From contig CAYTJQ010000005.1 of the NCBI GenBank assembly GCA_964438205.1, positions 23,847 through 87,846 of the forward strand: 64,000 nt of DNA, in the 5' to 3' direction. Shown in pieces: positions 1-11,288 of this stretch. The position numbers and the translations under genes were made by a program. The notes beneath the pieces were generated by a model that saw nothing but the letters and a program-made list of their open reading frames with translations, was not told the origin of the DNA and did no database searches. This DNA comes from Pseudohaliea sp964438205 (GTDB lineage: Bacteria > Pseudomonadota > Gammaproteobacteria > Pseudomonadales > Halieaceae). The number at the start of each line of letters is the position of its first letter. Position 1 is the first letter of the stretch.

Positions 1-869
1 TAGTCGGTGAGGTTGGTGACCCGCGCCATGACGCGGCTGCCTTCCGGGTAGCGGCCGGTGATCTCGACCCACGGATCTTCACCCAGCTGCTTGAGGCCGA
101 GGGAGACGCGGTTGCGCTCGCGGTCGAACTTGAGGACCTTGACCTCGAGCTCCTGGCCCACTTCGACGATCTCGGAGGGGTGCTTGATGCGCTTCCAGGC
201 CATGTCGGTGATGTGCAGCAGGCCGTCGACGCCACCGAGGTCGACGAAGGCGCCGTAGTCGGTGAGGTTCTTGACGATGCCCTTGATGGTCATGCCTTCC
301 TGCAGGCTCTGCAGCAGGGCCTCGCGCTCCACGCTGTTGGCGGCTTCCATGACCGCGCGGCGGGAAACGACCACGTTGTTGCGCTTCTGGTCGAGCTTGA
401 TGACCTTGAAGTCGAGGTCCTTGTTCTCCAGGTGCGTCGTGTCGCGCACCGGGCGGACGTCCACCAGGGAACCGGGCAGGAACGCGCGGATGCCCTTGAT
501 GTCGACGGTGAAGCCACCCTTGACCTTGCCGTTGATGATGCCGGAAACGACTTCGTCGGCCGCGTGGGCCGCCTCGAGATCCTTCCACGCTTCCGCGCGC
601 TTGGCCTTCTCCCGGGACAGCCGGGTTTCGCCGAAGCCGTCCTCGACGGTCTCCAGCGCGACTTGAACCTCGTCGCCGATGCTCAGGGTGCACTCACCGC
701 TGCCGTCCGTGAACTGGGAGCGCGGGATGACGCCCTCGGACTTCAGGCCGGCGTGGACCGTGACCCACTCGTTGTCGATGTCGATGACCACGCCGGTGAC
801 GATGGCGCCCGGCTGCATGTCGACGGTTTTCAGACTCTCTTCAAAAAGATCGGCGAACGATTCGCTCAT
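1..869 (-). CDS. rpsA: 30S ribosomal protein S1 (3' end outside window)
   Basis: Ribosomal protein S1, the 30S subunit protein that binds mRNA leaders and helps load structured mRNAs. The start and the first 289 codons are here; the 3' end is cut by the window edge. The protein opens MSESFADLFEESLKT and then carries repeated S1 OB-fold units, such as GVDGLLHITDMAWKRI from about residue 213. A weak purine stretch lies about 13 bases before the ATG. It follows cmk in the same direction, the usual gammaproteobacterial order, but a strong terminator separates them, so rpsA probably uses its own promoter in the short spacer 870-952. Confidence 0.96.
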   Translation of the reverse strand, partial: MSESFADLFEESLKTVDMQPGAIVTGVVIDIDNEWVTVHAGLKSEGVIPRSQFTDGSGECTLSIGDEVQVALETVEDGFGETRLSREKAKRAEAWKDLEAAHAADEVVSGIINGKVKGGFTVDIKGIRAFLPGSLVDVRPVRDTTHLENKDLDFKVIKLDQKRNNVVVSRRAVMEAANSVEREALLQSLQEGMTIKGIVKNLTDYGAFVDLGGVDGLLHITDMAWKRIKHPSEIVEVGQELEVKVLKFDRERNRVSLGLKQLGEDPWVEITGRYPEGSRVMARVTNLTD

Positions 870-952
870 TACACATTTACCTGTTGTCGTTCGCGGCACC
901 AAGCCAATTCAGCGCCGCTTCAGCCGCCCCTCCAGCCGGGCCGGGTCACATG

Positions 953-999
953 AAAAAAACCGCGCGCACCGTCGAGGCTGGTTAAGACGGCGCGAGCGG
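953..999 (-). terminator. Rho-independent terminator after cmk
   Basis: Read on the minus strand, arms 999-986 and 973-960 form a 14-position stem with one mismatch and one G-U pair around a 12-base loop. Seven consecutive U follow (plus-strand A at 953-959). This is a textbook intrinsic terminator. It lies 16 bases past the cmk stop and about 84 bases before rpsA, so it should insulate rpsA from the aroA-cmk transcript. Confidence 0.85.
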
Positions 1000-1014
1000 G
1001 TTGCTTCTACTCCT

Positions 1015-1713
1015 CTACTCCTCGAGACGGTCCGCCGGGCACAGCCCGCGTTCCACCGCGACCCGCAGCACCTGGCGGAATACACCGGCCACGGGGACCG
1101 ACGTGCTGTCTACCTCGAGCGCGTCGTCGGCGGGTACCAGGGGGGCCACGGCGCGACGGCTGTCGCGGGCGTCCCGTTCCCGGATGTCCTCAAGAAGGCG
1201 CGGCAGACTAACACTTTCGCCCTTTTCCAGCAACTGTCGGTGACGGCGCCGGGCACGCTCCTCGGCGCTGGCCGTGAGGAAGATCTTCAGGGGGGCATCG
1301 GGGAAGACGACGGTGCCCATGTCGCGGCCGTCCGCAACCAGCCCCGGTGCGCGGCGAAAGGCCCGCTGGCGATCCAGGAGGGCCGTGCGCACCGCCGGGT
1401 AGGCGGCCACCATGGAGGCGCCGCGCCCCCCCTCCTCCGTGCGGATCGCCCGGCTCACGTCCTCACCGCCGAGGAGCACGGCGATGGTCCCCGCCGCCGC
1501 CGGGCGGAACACCACGTCCAGGTCGGCGGCTACGGCGGCGGCACCGGCCTCGTCCTCCCAGGCGACACCGGCCTGCAGGCAGGCCTGGGCGGTGACCCGG
1601 TAGAGCGCGCCGCTGTCGAGAAGGTGCCAGCCCAGGTGCCGGGCCAGGAGGTGGCAGAGGGTGCCCTTGCCCGCGCCGCCGGGGCCGTCGACGGCGATAA
1701 CCGGCGCACTCAC
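1015..1713 (-). CDS. cmk: (d)CMP kinase
   Basis: Cytidylate kinase, which phosphorylates CMP and dCMP to the diphosphates with ATP in the cytosol. The 232-residue protein has the P-loop GPGGAGKGT at its N-terminus (near residues 10-18), the CMP-binding DGRDMGTVVFPDA segment and the lid motif RDARDSRR near the C-terminus. The GTG start at 1713 overlaps the aroA stop as GTGA, indicating translational coupling. The length is normal for the family (about 225). It is the last gene of the serC-pheA-tyrA-aroA-cmk series before the terminator. Confidence 0.95.
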   Translation of the reverse strand: MSAPVIAVDGPGGAGKGTLCHLLARHLGWHLLDSGALYRVTAQACLQAGVAWEDEAGAAAVAADLDVVFRPAAAGTIAVLLGGEDVSRAIRTEEGGRGASMVAAYPAVRTALLDRQRAFRRAPGLVADGRDMGTVVFPDAPLKIFLTASAEERARRRHRQLLEKGESVSLPRLLEDIRERDARDSRRAVAPLVPADDALEVDSTSVPVAGVFRQVLRVAVERGLCPADRLEE

Positions 1714-3035
1714 GCGCCCTCCCCGTCCTCGCCGCCGGCGCGGGTGGAGATCTGCAGGCCGAGACCCCGGGCGAGCGCATCGAAGCCGGGGAAAGAGGTG
1801 GCTACAGGGTCGCAGTCCAGGATCGTGATCTCGTCCTCGGCCCGCAGGGCGGCGACCGCGAAAGCCATGGCAATGCGGTGGTCGAGGTGCGTCCGGATCA
1901 CGCCGCCGCCGAGGCGGCCGCCGTCGATGATGATGCCGTCCTCGAGCACCTCGTTGGCCACCCCGAGGGTGGACAGTCCCTCGGCCATGGCAGCGATGCG
2001 GTCGCTTTCCTTGACCCGCAGCTCCCCGGCGCCGCGCAGCACCGTGCGCCCCTCGGCACAGGCGGCGGCGATGAACAGGGCCGGGAACTCGTCGATCGCC
2101 AGCGGCACCTGGTCTTCCGGAATCTCGATGCCGCGCAGCGGCGCGTAGCGCACCAGCAGGTCGGCCACCGGCTCGCCGCCGATCTCGCGCTCGTCCTGCA
2201 CGGTGATGTCCGCCCCCATGAGGGTGAGAATGTTGATGATGCCGGTGCGCGTGGGGTTCATGCCGACGTGGGTGAGCAGCAGTTCCGACCCCGGGGCGAT
2301 GCTGGCGGCAACCAGGAAGAAGGCGGCGGAGGAGATATCCGCGGGGACATCGATAGCGGTGGCCCGCAGGCTGCCGCCGCCGCGCAGGAGAATGACGTCG
2401 TTGTCGCGGCGCACCTCGTAGCCGAAGCCCTGGAGCATGCGCTCCGTGTGGTCCCGGGTCGGCGCGGGTTCCGTCACCGTGGTGGTGCCGTCGGCGTAGA
2501 GCCCGGCGAGAAGCACGCAGGACTTCACCTGGGCGCTGGCGACCGGGAGGTCGTAGTGGATGCCGGTGAGCGCCTGGCCGCCATGGATCGTGAGCGGCGG
2601 CGTTTCGCCGGCGGCGGCCTCGACGCGCGCGCCCATCAGCGCCAGCGGGCGCATGATCCGGCCCATGGGCCGGCGGCAGAGCGACGCGTCGCCGGAGAGG
2701 CGGCTGTCGAAGGCCTGGCCGGCAAGGATGCCCGTGAGCAGGCGGATGCTGGTGCCCGAGTTGCCCATGTCCAGGGTGGCCCCGGCCGCCTCGAGCCCGT
2801 GCAGGCCGACGCCGTGGATCCACAGCCCGCCCTCTTCCGGCCCCTCGATGCGCACGCCCAGGGCGCGGAACGCCGCCACCGTGGCCAGGGCGTCCTCGCC
2901 CTCGAGGAAGCCGTTGATCCGCGTCTCGCCCTCGGCCAGCGCGCCGAGCATCACGGCCCGGTGGGAGATGGACTTGTCGCCCGGCACCCGCGCTTCACCG
3001 CTGATGACGCCGCCGGGGTGCAGCTTGAATTCCAT
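1710..3035 (-). CDS. aroA: 3-phosphoshikimate 1-carboxyvinyltransferase (EPSP synthase)
   Basis: EPSP synthase joins shikimate-3-phosphate and phosphoenolpyruvate in the shikimate pathway. The 441-residue protein shows PGDKSISHRAVMLGALAEGE near residues 16-35, the LDMGNSGTSIRLLTGIL segment and the C-terminal DHRIAMAFAVAAL motif, all family hallmarks. The ATG at 3035 gives the typical N-terminus; reading further upstream would overlap tyrA. In Pseudomonas tyrA and aroA are fused, but here they are separate genes 14 bases apart. cmk follows with a GTGA overlap. Confidence 0.96.
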   Translation of the reverse strand: MEFKLHPGGVISGEARVPGDKSISHRAVMLGALAEGETRINGFLEGEDALATVAAFRALGVRIEGPEEGGLWIHGVGLHGLEAAGATLDMGNSGTSIRLLTGILAGQAFDSRLSGDASLCRRPMGRIMRPLALMGARVEAAAGETPPLTIHGGQALTGIHYDLPVASAQVKSCVLLAGLYADGTTTVTEPAPTRDHTERMLQGFGYEVRRDNDVILLRGGGSLRATAIDVPADISSAAFFLVAASIAPGSELLLTHVGMNPTRTGIINILTLMGADITVQDEREIGGEPVADLLVRYAPLRGIEIPEDQVPLAIDEFPALFIAAACAEGRTVLRGAGELRVKESDRIAAMAEGLSTLGVANEVLEDGIIIDGGRLGGGVIRTHLDHRIAMAFAVAALRAEDEITILDCDPVATSFPGFDALARGLGLQISTRAGGEDGEGA

Positions 3036-3049
3036 GGCTGTGACCTGCT

Positions 3050-3940
3050 TCAGTTCTGTTGCCGGCGCGACTCGCGCTCGGCGAAGGCATCGCGGGCGGC
3101 CTTGGCCGCGGTGAAGGTCGCCTCGAGGCGCGCGCCGTCGCCGCAGGCGATGGCTTCGCGCAGCGCCGCCAGGCGCACGCTGAACTCGTCCACAGCTTCC
3201 AGCAGGGCGTCGCGATTGGCAAGGGCGACATCGCGCCACATGACCGGGTCGCTGGAGGCGATGCGGGTGAAGTCGCGGAAGCCGCCGGCGGCGAAGCGGA
3301 ACAGTTCCTCCCGCCGCGGCGAGGCAGCGAGGTCGTCGACGAGGCAGTAGGCGAGCACGTGCGGCAGGTGACTGGTGGCGGCGAGCACGGCATCGTGCTC
3401 CGCCACTTCCATGCAGACGACCTCCGCGCCGGCGCTCTCCCAGAGGCGCCGGACCAGCGCCAGCGCGCCCTCGTCCTGGTCCGGCAGGGGCGTCAGGATG
3501 ACCCGGTGATGCCGGAAGAGCTCACCGTTGGCCGCCGCCACGCCGCTGCGCTCGGAACCGGCGATGGGATGGCCGGGAACGAAGCGCGGCGCCGGCCCGC
3601 CGCGGGCCGCGGCGGCGGCGAGGTTGCCCTTGACGCTGGCCACGTCGGTGAGCACCGGCCCCGTGTGCCCGTGTTCCGTGCGTGCCAGGAGGTCCTCCAG
3701 CAGGGCCGCGGCCGCGACGTTGGGCACGGCGATCACGGCGATGTCGGCAGCGAGGGCCTCGGCGAGGTCGTCGCAGGCGCCGTCGATGACACCGGCGGCG
3801 AGGCCGTCGGCCAGCGCCCCCGGATCGCGGTCATAGGCGAGGACGCGGCCGGCGAAGCCCGACGCCTTCAGCGCCAGGGCCAGGGAGCCGCCGATCATGC
3901 CGAGGCCGAGGATGGCCACGCTGCAGGGCTGCGCTGCCAC
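3050..3940 (-). CDS. tyrA: Prephenate/arogenate dehydrogenase
   Basis: NAD(P)-dependent dehydrogenase of tyrosine synthesis, converting prephenate (or arogenate) by oxidative decarboxylation. The N-terminal Rossmann motif is VAILGLGMIGGSL. GHPIAGSERSGV and the helical C-terminal dimer domain follow, for 296 residues in total. I place the start at the GTG at 3940, 8 bases after the pheA stop; no ATG lies in frame before the Rossmann motif. There is no fused chorismate mutase or ACT domain, so it is the monofunctional class. Whether it prefers prephenate or arogenate cannot be read from the sequence. Confidence 0.92.
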   Translation of the reverse strand: MAAQPCSVAILGLGMIGGSLALALKASGFAGRVLAYDRDPGALADGLAAGVIDGACDDLAEALAADIAVIAVPNVAAAALLEDLLARTEHGHTGPVLTDVASVKGNLAAAAARGGPAPRFVPGHPIAGSERSGVAAANGELFRHHRVILTPLPDQDEGALALVRRLWESAGAEVVCMEVAEHDAVLAATSHLPHVLAYCLVDDLAASPRREELFRFAAGGFRDFTRIASSDPVMWRDVALANRDALLEAVDEFSVRLAALREAIACGDGARLEATFTAAKAARDAFAERESRRQQN

Positions 3941-3948
3941 GGGGTCGC

Positions 3949-5067
3949 TCAGAGCACGGCCCGGGGGTAGGAACCCAGGGGTTTCAGGAGAATGGACTGT
4001 TCCTCGAGCTCGCGCAGGATCGCGGCGATGTTCTCGTCCTGCAGGTGGCCCTCGAACTCGATGAAGAAGACGTAGGCCCACTTCTCGGTCCGCGACGGCC
4101 GGGTGTCGATGCGGGTGAGGCTGACGCCGCCGCGGCGGAACGGATCGAGGAGCGCGAACAGGGCCCCCGGCTTGTTGCGGCTGGAGACGATGATGGAGGT
4201 CTTGTCGCGGCCGCTCGGCGGCACTTCCTGGCGGCCGATGACGAGAAAGCGCGTGGTGTTGTCGCGCCGGTCCTCGATGTGCTCCGCCAGCCGCTCGAGC
4301 TGGTACTGCTCCGCCGCCATGTCGCCGGCCACCGCGGCCACGCCGGGCTCCGCCGCGGCCAGGCGCGCGGCCTCGCCGTTGCTGGAGACCGCCTCCCGCT
4401 CCACCTGCGGCCAGTGGGTGTCCAGCCAGTTGCGGCACTGGGCGAGGGCCTGCTGGTGCGCGCAGATGCGGGTGATGGCTGCCGGGTCCGTGCCCGGGGC
4501 GGCGAGCAGGTGGTGGGTGATGCGCAGTTCCACCTCGCCGGCGATGCACAGGGGCGAATCGAGGAAGCTGTCCAGCGTGTGGCTGACCATGCCCTCGGTG
4601 GAGTTCTCCACGGGCACCACACCGTAGTTGCAGGCACCGGATTCGACCTGGTTGAAGACGCCGTCAATAGTCGCCTGGGACACGCAGACCGCGCCGTGGC
4701 CGAAATGCTTGAGCGCCGCGGCCTGGGTGAAGGTGCCCTCGGGGCCGAGGTAGGCCACCTGCAGCGGCTGCTCCAGGGCGAGGCAGGCGGACATGAGCTC
4801 GCGGAAGATGTAGGCGACGTTCTCCGCCGGCAGCGGCCCGGCGTTGCGCTCGACGATACGGGCAAGCACCTGGGCTTCCCGCTCCGGCCGGTAGAAGACG
4901 ACCTCGCCGGTCTCTTCCCCGCGCTCCCGCGCCAACCGCTGCTCGGCGAGCTTGATCTCCGCCACCTGCTGCGCGCAGCGCGCACGGCGGTTGATGAGGT
5001 CCTGGATCTCGCGGTCGATGCCGTCGATCTCCTCGCGAACCGCCTTGAGGTCCTGCTCGTGAGCCAT
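3949..5067 (-). CDS. pheA: Bifunctional chorismate mutase / prephenate dehydratase (P-protein)
   Basis: Two-step enzyme of phenylalanine synthesis. An N-terminal AroQ chorismate mutase (about residues 1-95, LKAVREEIDGIDREIQDLI) is followed by prephenate dehydratase (YLGPEGTFTQAAALKHF; VVPVENSTEGMVSHTLD; the catalytic Thr in DNTTRFLVIG). A C-terminal ACT domain (KTSIIVSSRNKPGALFALL) normally gives feedback inhibition by phenylalanine. The 372-residue length matches the family. It sits 11 bases after serC and just before tyrA. Pseudomonas has hisC between pheA and tyrA; it is absent here. Confidence 0.96.
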   Translation of the reverse strand: MAHEQDLKAVREEIDGIDREIQDLINRRARCAQQVAEIKLAEQRLARERGEETGEVVFYRPEREAQVLARIVERNAGPLPAENVAYIFRELMSACLALEQPLQVAYLGPEGTFTQAAALKHFGHGAVCVSQATIDGVFNQVESGACNYGVVPVENSTEGMVSHTLDSFLDSPLCIAGEVELRITHHLLAAPGTDPAAITRICAHQQALAQCRNWLDTHWPQVEREAVSSNGEAARLAAAEPGVAAVAGDMAAEQYQLERLAEHIEDRRDNTTRFLVIGRQEVPPSGRDKTSIIVSSRNKPGALFALLDPFRRGGVSLTRIDTRPSRTEKWAYVFFIEFEGHLQDENIAAILRELEEQSILLKPLGSYPRAVL

Positions 5068-5078
5068 GGTCGAAAGCC

Positions 5079-6158
5079 TCAGCCGCAGCGGCGCTCGAAG
5101 TCGGCCATGAAGGCCACGAGGTCGTCCACGGCGGCCTGGGGCACCGCGTTGTACAGGCTGGCACGCATGCCGCCGACCGAGCGATGGCCCTTGAGGTTGA
5201 GGAGCCGGGCGGCTTCCGCCTCCTCGAGGAAGCGCTTGTCGAGGCCGGCGTCCGCGAGCACGAAGGGAACGTTCATCCAGGAGCGGTAGGCCGGGTCCAC
5301 GGGGTTCGCGTAGAAGCCGCTGCCGTCGATGGCGGCGTACAGCGTCTCCGCCTTGCGCCGGTTGCGCTCGGCCATGGCGGGAAGGCCGCCGAGCCCCTCC
5401 AGCCACTCGAACACCAGCGCGGCGAGGTAGAGGGCGAAGGTCGGCGGCGTGTTGTACATGGAATCCGCGTTCGCCGCGGTCTCCCAGTTGAGCATGGCCG
5501 GGCACTCGGGGCGCGCGCGGCCGAGGAGGTCCCGGCGCACGATGACCAGGGTGAGCCCCGCCGGGCCGATATTCTTCTGCGCACCGGCGTAAATGACGCC
5601 GTAGCGGCTCACGTCGACGGGGCGCGACAGCAGCGTCGAGGACAGGTCCGCGACCAGCGGCGCCGGCGCCTCGGGCGCCTCCGTGAACTCGACGCCGCCG
5701 ATGGTCTCGTTCGGCGTGAGGTGGAGATAGGCCGCGTCGTCGCGCAGCTGCCAGCTGTCCCGCGGCGGCACCGTGCGGTAGTGGCCCTCGGCATCACTGG
5801 CGGCGACGCCGACATCGGCGAAGCGGCGGCCCTCGGCGATGGCCTTCTTCGACCACTGTCCCGTGTCGAGATAGTCGGCGGGCGCGCCGGCTGCGGCGAG
5901 ATTCAGCGGCACCGCGGCGAACTGCATGCTGGCCCCGCCCTGCAGGAAGAGTACCGCGTAGTCGTCATCGAGGCCGAGGAGCCGGCGCAGGCGGGCCTCC
6001 GCGGCCTCGACCACACCCACCACCTCGGGCGAGCGGTGGCTCATCTCCATGAAGGAGAGGCCCTTGCCGTGCCAGTCGAGCATTTCCTCGGCAGCGCGCG
6101 CGAGCACCGCCTCCGGGAGCGCGGCGGGGCCGGCGCAGAAGTTCCAGGCGCGGGTCAT
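5079..6158 (-). CDS. serC: Phosphoserine transaminase
   Basis: PLP-dependent aminotransferase acting on 3-phosphohydroxypyruvate (serine) and on the C4 analogue in pyridoxal phosphate synthesis. The 359-residue protein begins MTRAWNFCAGPAALPEAVL, carries the PLP lysine in VIYAGAQKNIGPAGL, and ends with the HRSVGGMRASLYNAV segment. Size and motifs are typical. It lies 21 bases downstream of gyrA in the same direction, so it may share the gyrA transcript. pdxJ, another gene of the same vitamin B6 route, lies elsewhere in this window. Confidence 0.96.
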   Translation of the reverse strand: MTRAWNFCAGPAALPEAVLARAAEEMLDWHGKGLSFMEMSHRSPEVVGVVEAAEARLRRLLGLDDDYAVLFLQGGASMQFAAVPLNLAAAGAPADYLDTGQWSKKAIAEGRRFADVGVAASDAEGHYRTVPPRDSWQLRDDAAYLHLTPNETIGGVEFTEAPEAPAPLVADLSSTLLSRPVDVSRYGVIYAGAQKNIGPAGLTLVIVRRDLLGRARPECPAMLNWETAANADSMYNTPPTFALYLAALVFEWLEGLGGLPAMAERNRRKAETLYAAIDGSGFYANPVDPAYRSWMNVPFVLADAGLDKRFLEEAEAARLLNLKGHRSVGGMRASLYNAVPQAAVDDLVAFMADFERRCG

Positions 6159-6179
6159 CGGCGGCGGCTCCCCTGGCGG

Positions 6180-8921
<2,742 letters not shown>

Positions 8922-9213
8922 CTGGCATTCCCTGTGCGACTCGGGGCGGTGCACGGCCAGCAGCGCGCACGGGGCCGCCACAGCAACCCTGGCATGCGCT
9001 GCGCAGAACCGCCGGCAGCCCCGTCATGGAAGCCTGCCAGTGTACCGCCTGCGGGCCGTTTTCGCCATGTTTTTAACGACTTAGAACCGGGCGAGGGACA
9101 GCCGCCCGGGGGCGCCCGGCGACGGACATTTGCGGTTATACTGCCCGCCCCAACGCGACCCGCCGGCAGCGGCGGCTGGCAACGCCAACCCTGGCCACGA
9201 GGGAGCACCCCCA
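8922..9213. promoter_or_regulatory. Divergent promoter region gyrA / mtaD
   Basis: This 292-base spacer separates two genes that diverge. A minus-strand TACACT (9039-9044) is a candidate -10 for gyrA, giving a leader of about 110 bases; its -35 is weak. A plus-strand TATACT (9137-9142) is a candidate -10 for mtaD, also with a poor -35. A purine-rich GAGGGAGC lies 9-16 bases before the mtaD ATG. No ORF or repeat stands out. Confidence 0.4.
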
Positions 9214-10581
9214 ATGGAAACAGGCGCGACAGCGGCAGACCTCCTGATCCACCCGCGCTGGATCGTGCCGGTGGTGCCCGAGGGCGCCGTCCTCGAGGAC
9301 CACAGCCTGGCGGTGACGGAGGGTGCGATCAGCGCCCTCCTGCCCCGCGGCGAAGCGGCCGGAATCAGCGCCGGTGAGGAACTGGAGCTGCCATCGCATG
9401 CGCTGCTGCCGGGGCTGGTCAATGCCCACGGCCACGCCGCCATGGCACTCCTGCGCGGCTATGCCGACGACCTGCCCCTCATGCCCTGGCTCCAGGAGCA
9501 CATCTGGCCCGCCGAGGGCGCCTGGGTCGGCGAGGACTTCGTCCGCGACGGCGTGCGCCTCGCGGCCCTCGAGATGATCGGCAGCGGCACCACCACCTGC
9601 TCGGACATGTATTTTTTTCCCGAGGTCGCCGCCCGGGAATACCTCGCCGCAGGCCTGCGCGCCCAGCTCGCCTTCCCGGTCTTCGACTTTCCGACGGCCT
9701 GGGGCAGCGGGCCCGACGACTACCTGGCCCGGGGGCTCGCGCTGCGCGATGAACTGCGCCACGAGGAGCGCATCAGCGTCGTCTTCGGCCCGCACGCGCC
9801 CTACACCGTGGGCGAGGAGACGCTCGCCCGCATCGCCACCCTCGCCGCGGAACTCGACCTGCCCGTGCACATCCACCTGCACGAGACCGCCGCCGAGGTG
9901 CTGCAGGCGGTGGAGGTAAAGGGCGAGCGTCCCCTGGATACGCTGCACCGCCTGGGCCTCCTCGGCCCGCGCACGCAGTGCGTGCACATGACCGACGCCG
10001 GGCGGCAGGATATCGAGCTGCTCGCCGCCACCGGCGCCCACGTGGTGCACTGCCCGCAGTCGAACATGAAGCTCGCCTCCGGCACCTGCCCCGTGCCCCG
10101 GCTCCTCGCGGCCGGTGTCAACGTCGCCCTGGGCACGGACGGCGCCGCCAGCAACAACGACTTGAACCTCTTCAACGAGATGCACAGCGCCGCCCTGCTC
10201 GCCAAGCTCGGCAGCGGCGACGCCTCGGCCCTGCCGGCGGCGCAGGCGCTGACCCTGGCCACGCTCGGCGGGGCTCGCGCCCTCGGTCTCGAGCAGCGCA
10301 TCGGCAGCCTGGAGGTCGGCAAGCAGGCCGACCTGGTCGCCGTGGACCTCGGCGGCCCGGCCCAGCAGCCGGTCTACAACCCGCTGTCGACCCTGGTCTA
10401 CGCCTGCACCGGCGCCGAGGTCAGCCACAGCTGGGTCGCCGGCCGCGCGCTGCTCGCCGAGCGCAAGCCGCTCACCCTCGACCCGCGGGCGGTGCTGGCG
10501 AAGGCCGCGGACTGGCGTTCGAGGATACAGGCGGGGCCGCCCCGGGCAGGGACAGGCAACGCAGCCAAGGAGACACCATGA
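9214..10581 (+). CDS. mtaD: 5'-methylthioadenosine/S-adenosylhomocysteine deaminase (TRZ/ATZ amidohydrolase)
   Basis: Zinc amidohydrolase that deaminates methylthioadenosine and S-adenosylhomocysteine to inosine forms. The 455-residue TIM barrel has the metal motif NAHGHAAMALLRGYADDLPL (His-x-His), a later HIHLHETAAEV, and the metal Asp in ALGTDGAASNNDLNLFNE. The ATG at 9214 follows a good Shine-Dalgarno sequence and is preferred over an in-frame ATG at 9130. The stop overlaps the ubiG start (ATGA). In Pseudomonas the cluster is gyrA-mtnA-mtaD-ubiG; mtnA is not present here. Other TRZ/ATZ substrates (guanine, chlorotriazines) are less likely given the context. Confidence 0.87.
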   Translation: METGATAADLLIHPRWIVPVVPEGAVLEDHSLAVTEGAISALLPRGEAAGISAGEELELPSHALLPGLVNAHGHAAMALLRGYADDLPLMPWLQEHIWPAEGAWVGEDFVRDGVRLAALEMIGSGTTTCSDMYFFPEVAAREYLAAGLRAQLAFPVFDFPTAWGSGPDDYLARGLALRDELRHEERISVVFGPHAPYTVGEETLARIATLAAELDLPVHIHLHETAAEVLQAVEVKGERPLDTLHRLGLLGPRTQCVHMTDAGRQDIELLAATGAHVVHCPQSNMKLASGTCPVPRLLAAGVNVALGTDGAASNNDLNLFNEMHSAALLAKLGSGDASALPAAQALTLATLGGARALGLEQRIGSLEVGKQADLVAVDLGGPAQQPVYNPLSTLVYACTGAEVSHSWVAGRALLAERKPLTLDPRAVLAKAADWRSRIQAGPPRAGTGNAAKETP

Positions 10582-11288
10582 CCGCACGCAGTAACGTCGA
10601 CCGCCAGGAGATCGCCAAGTTCGAGGCCCTCGCCGCCCGCTGGTGGGACCTGGACGGCGACTTCCGACCCCTGCACGAGATCAACCCGCTCCGGGCCAAC
10701 TTCATCGACGGCCTGTCGCCGGTCGCCGACCGCGACCTGGTCGACGTGGGCTGCGGCGGCGGCATCCTGGCCGAGGCCATGGCGCAGCGCGGCGCGCGGG
10801 TCACCGGCATCGACATGGGCGAGGCGCCGCTGTCGGTGGCGCGGCTGCACCAGCTGGAGTCCGGCCTCGACATCGACTACCGCCAGGCCACGGCGGAGGA
10901 GCTGGCGGAAGAGCGGCCCGGCACCTACGACGTCGTCTGCTGCCTCGAGATGCTCGAGCACGTGCCGGATCCCGGCGCGGTGGTCGCCGCCTGCGCCGCC
11001 CTCGCCCGCCCGGGGGCATCGCTCTACTTCTCCACCATCAACCGCAACCCGAAGGCGTTCCTGTTCGCCATCGTCGGCGCCGAGCACATCCTCCGGCTGC
11101 TGCCGGCGGGGACCCACGAGTACGACAAGTTCATCAAGCCCTCGGAACTCGCCGGCTGGGTGCGCGATGCCGGCCTCGTGCTGCGCGAGATGACCGGGCT
11201 GACCTACAACCCGCTGACCAAGCGCTACCGCCTCAATGCCAAGGACGTGTCCGTGAACTACCTGCTGCGCGCCGAAAAGCCGGCGTGA
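10578..11288 (+). CDS. ubiG: Ubiquinone biosynthesis O-methyltransferase
   Basis: SAM-dependent methyltransferase that performs both O-methylations of ubiquinone synthesis at the inner membrane surface. The 236-residue protein begins with the UbiG-typical KFEALAARWWDLDGDFRPLH and INPLRANFI. The SAM motif is VDVGCGGGILAEAMA, followed by CLEMLEHVPDP and the C-terminal GLTYNPLTKRYRLN. AAGGAG lies just upstream of the ATG, which overlaps the mtaD stop by four bases. MtaD feeds on SAH-derived product, so pairing it with a methyltransferase is metabolically sensible. Confidence 0.96.
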   Translation: MTARSNVDRQEIAKFEALAARWWDLDGDFRPLHEINPLRANFIDGLSPVADRDLVDVGCGGGILAEAMAQRGARVTGIDMGEAPLSVARLHQLESGLDIDYRQATAEELAEERPGTYDVVCCLEMLEHVPDPGAVVAACAALARPGASLYFSTINRNPKAFLFAIVGAEHILRLLPAGTHEYDKFIKPSELAGWVRDAGLVLREMTGLTYNPLTKRYRLNAKDVSVNYLLRAEKPA

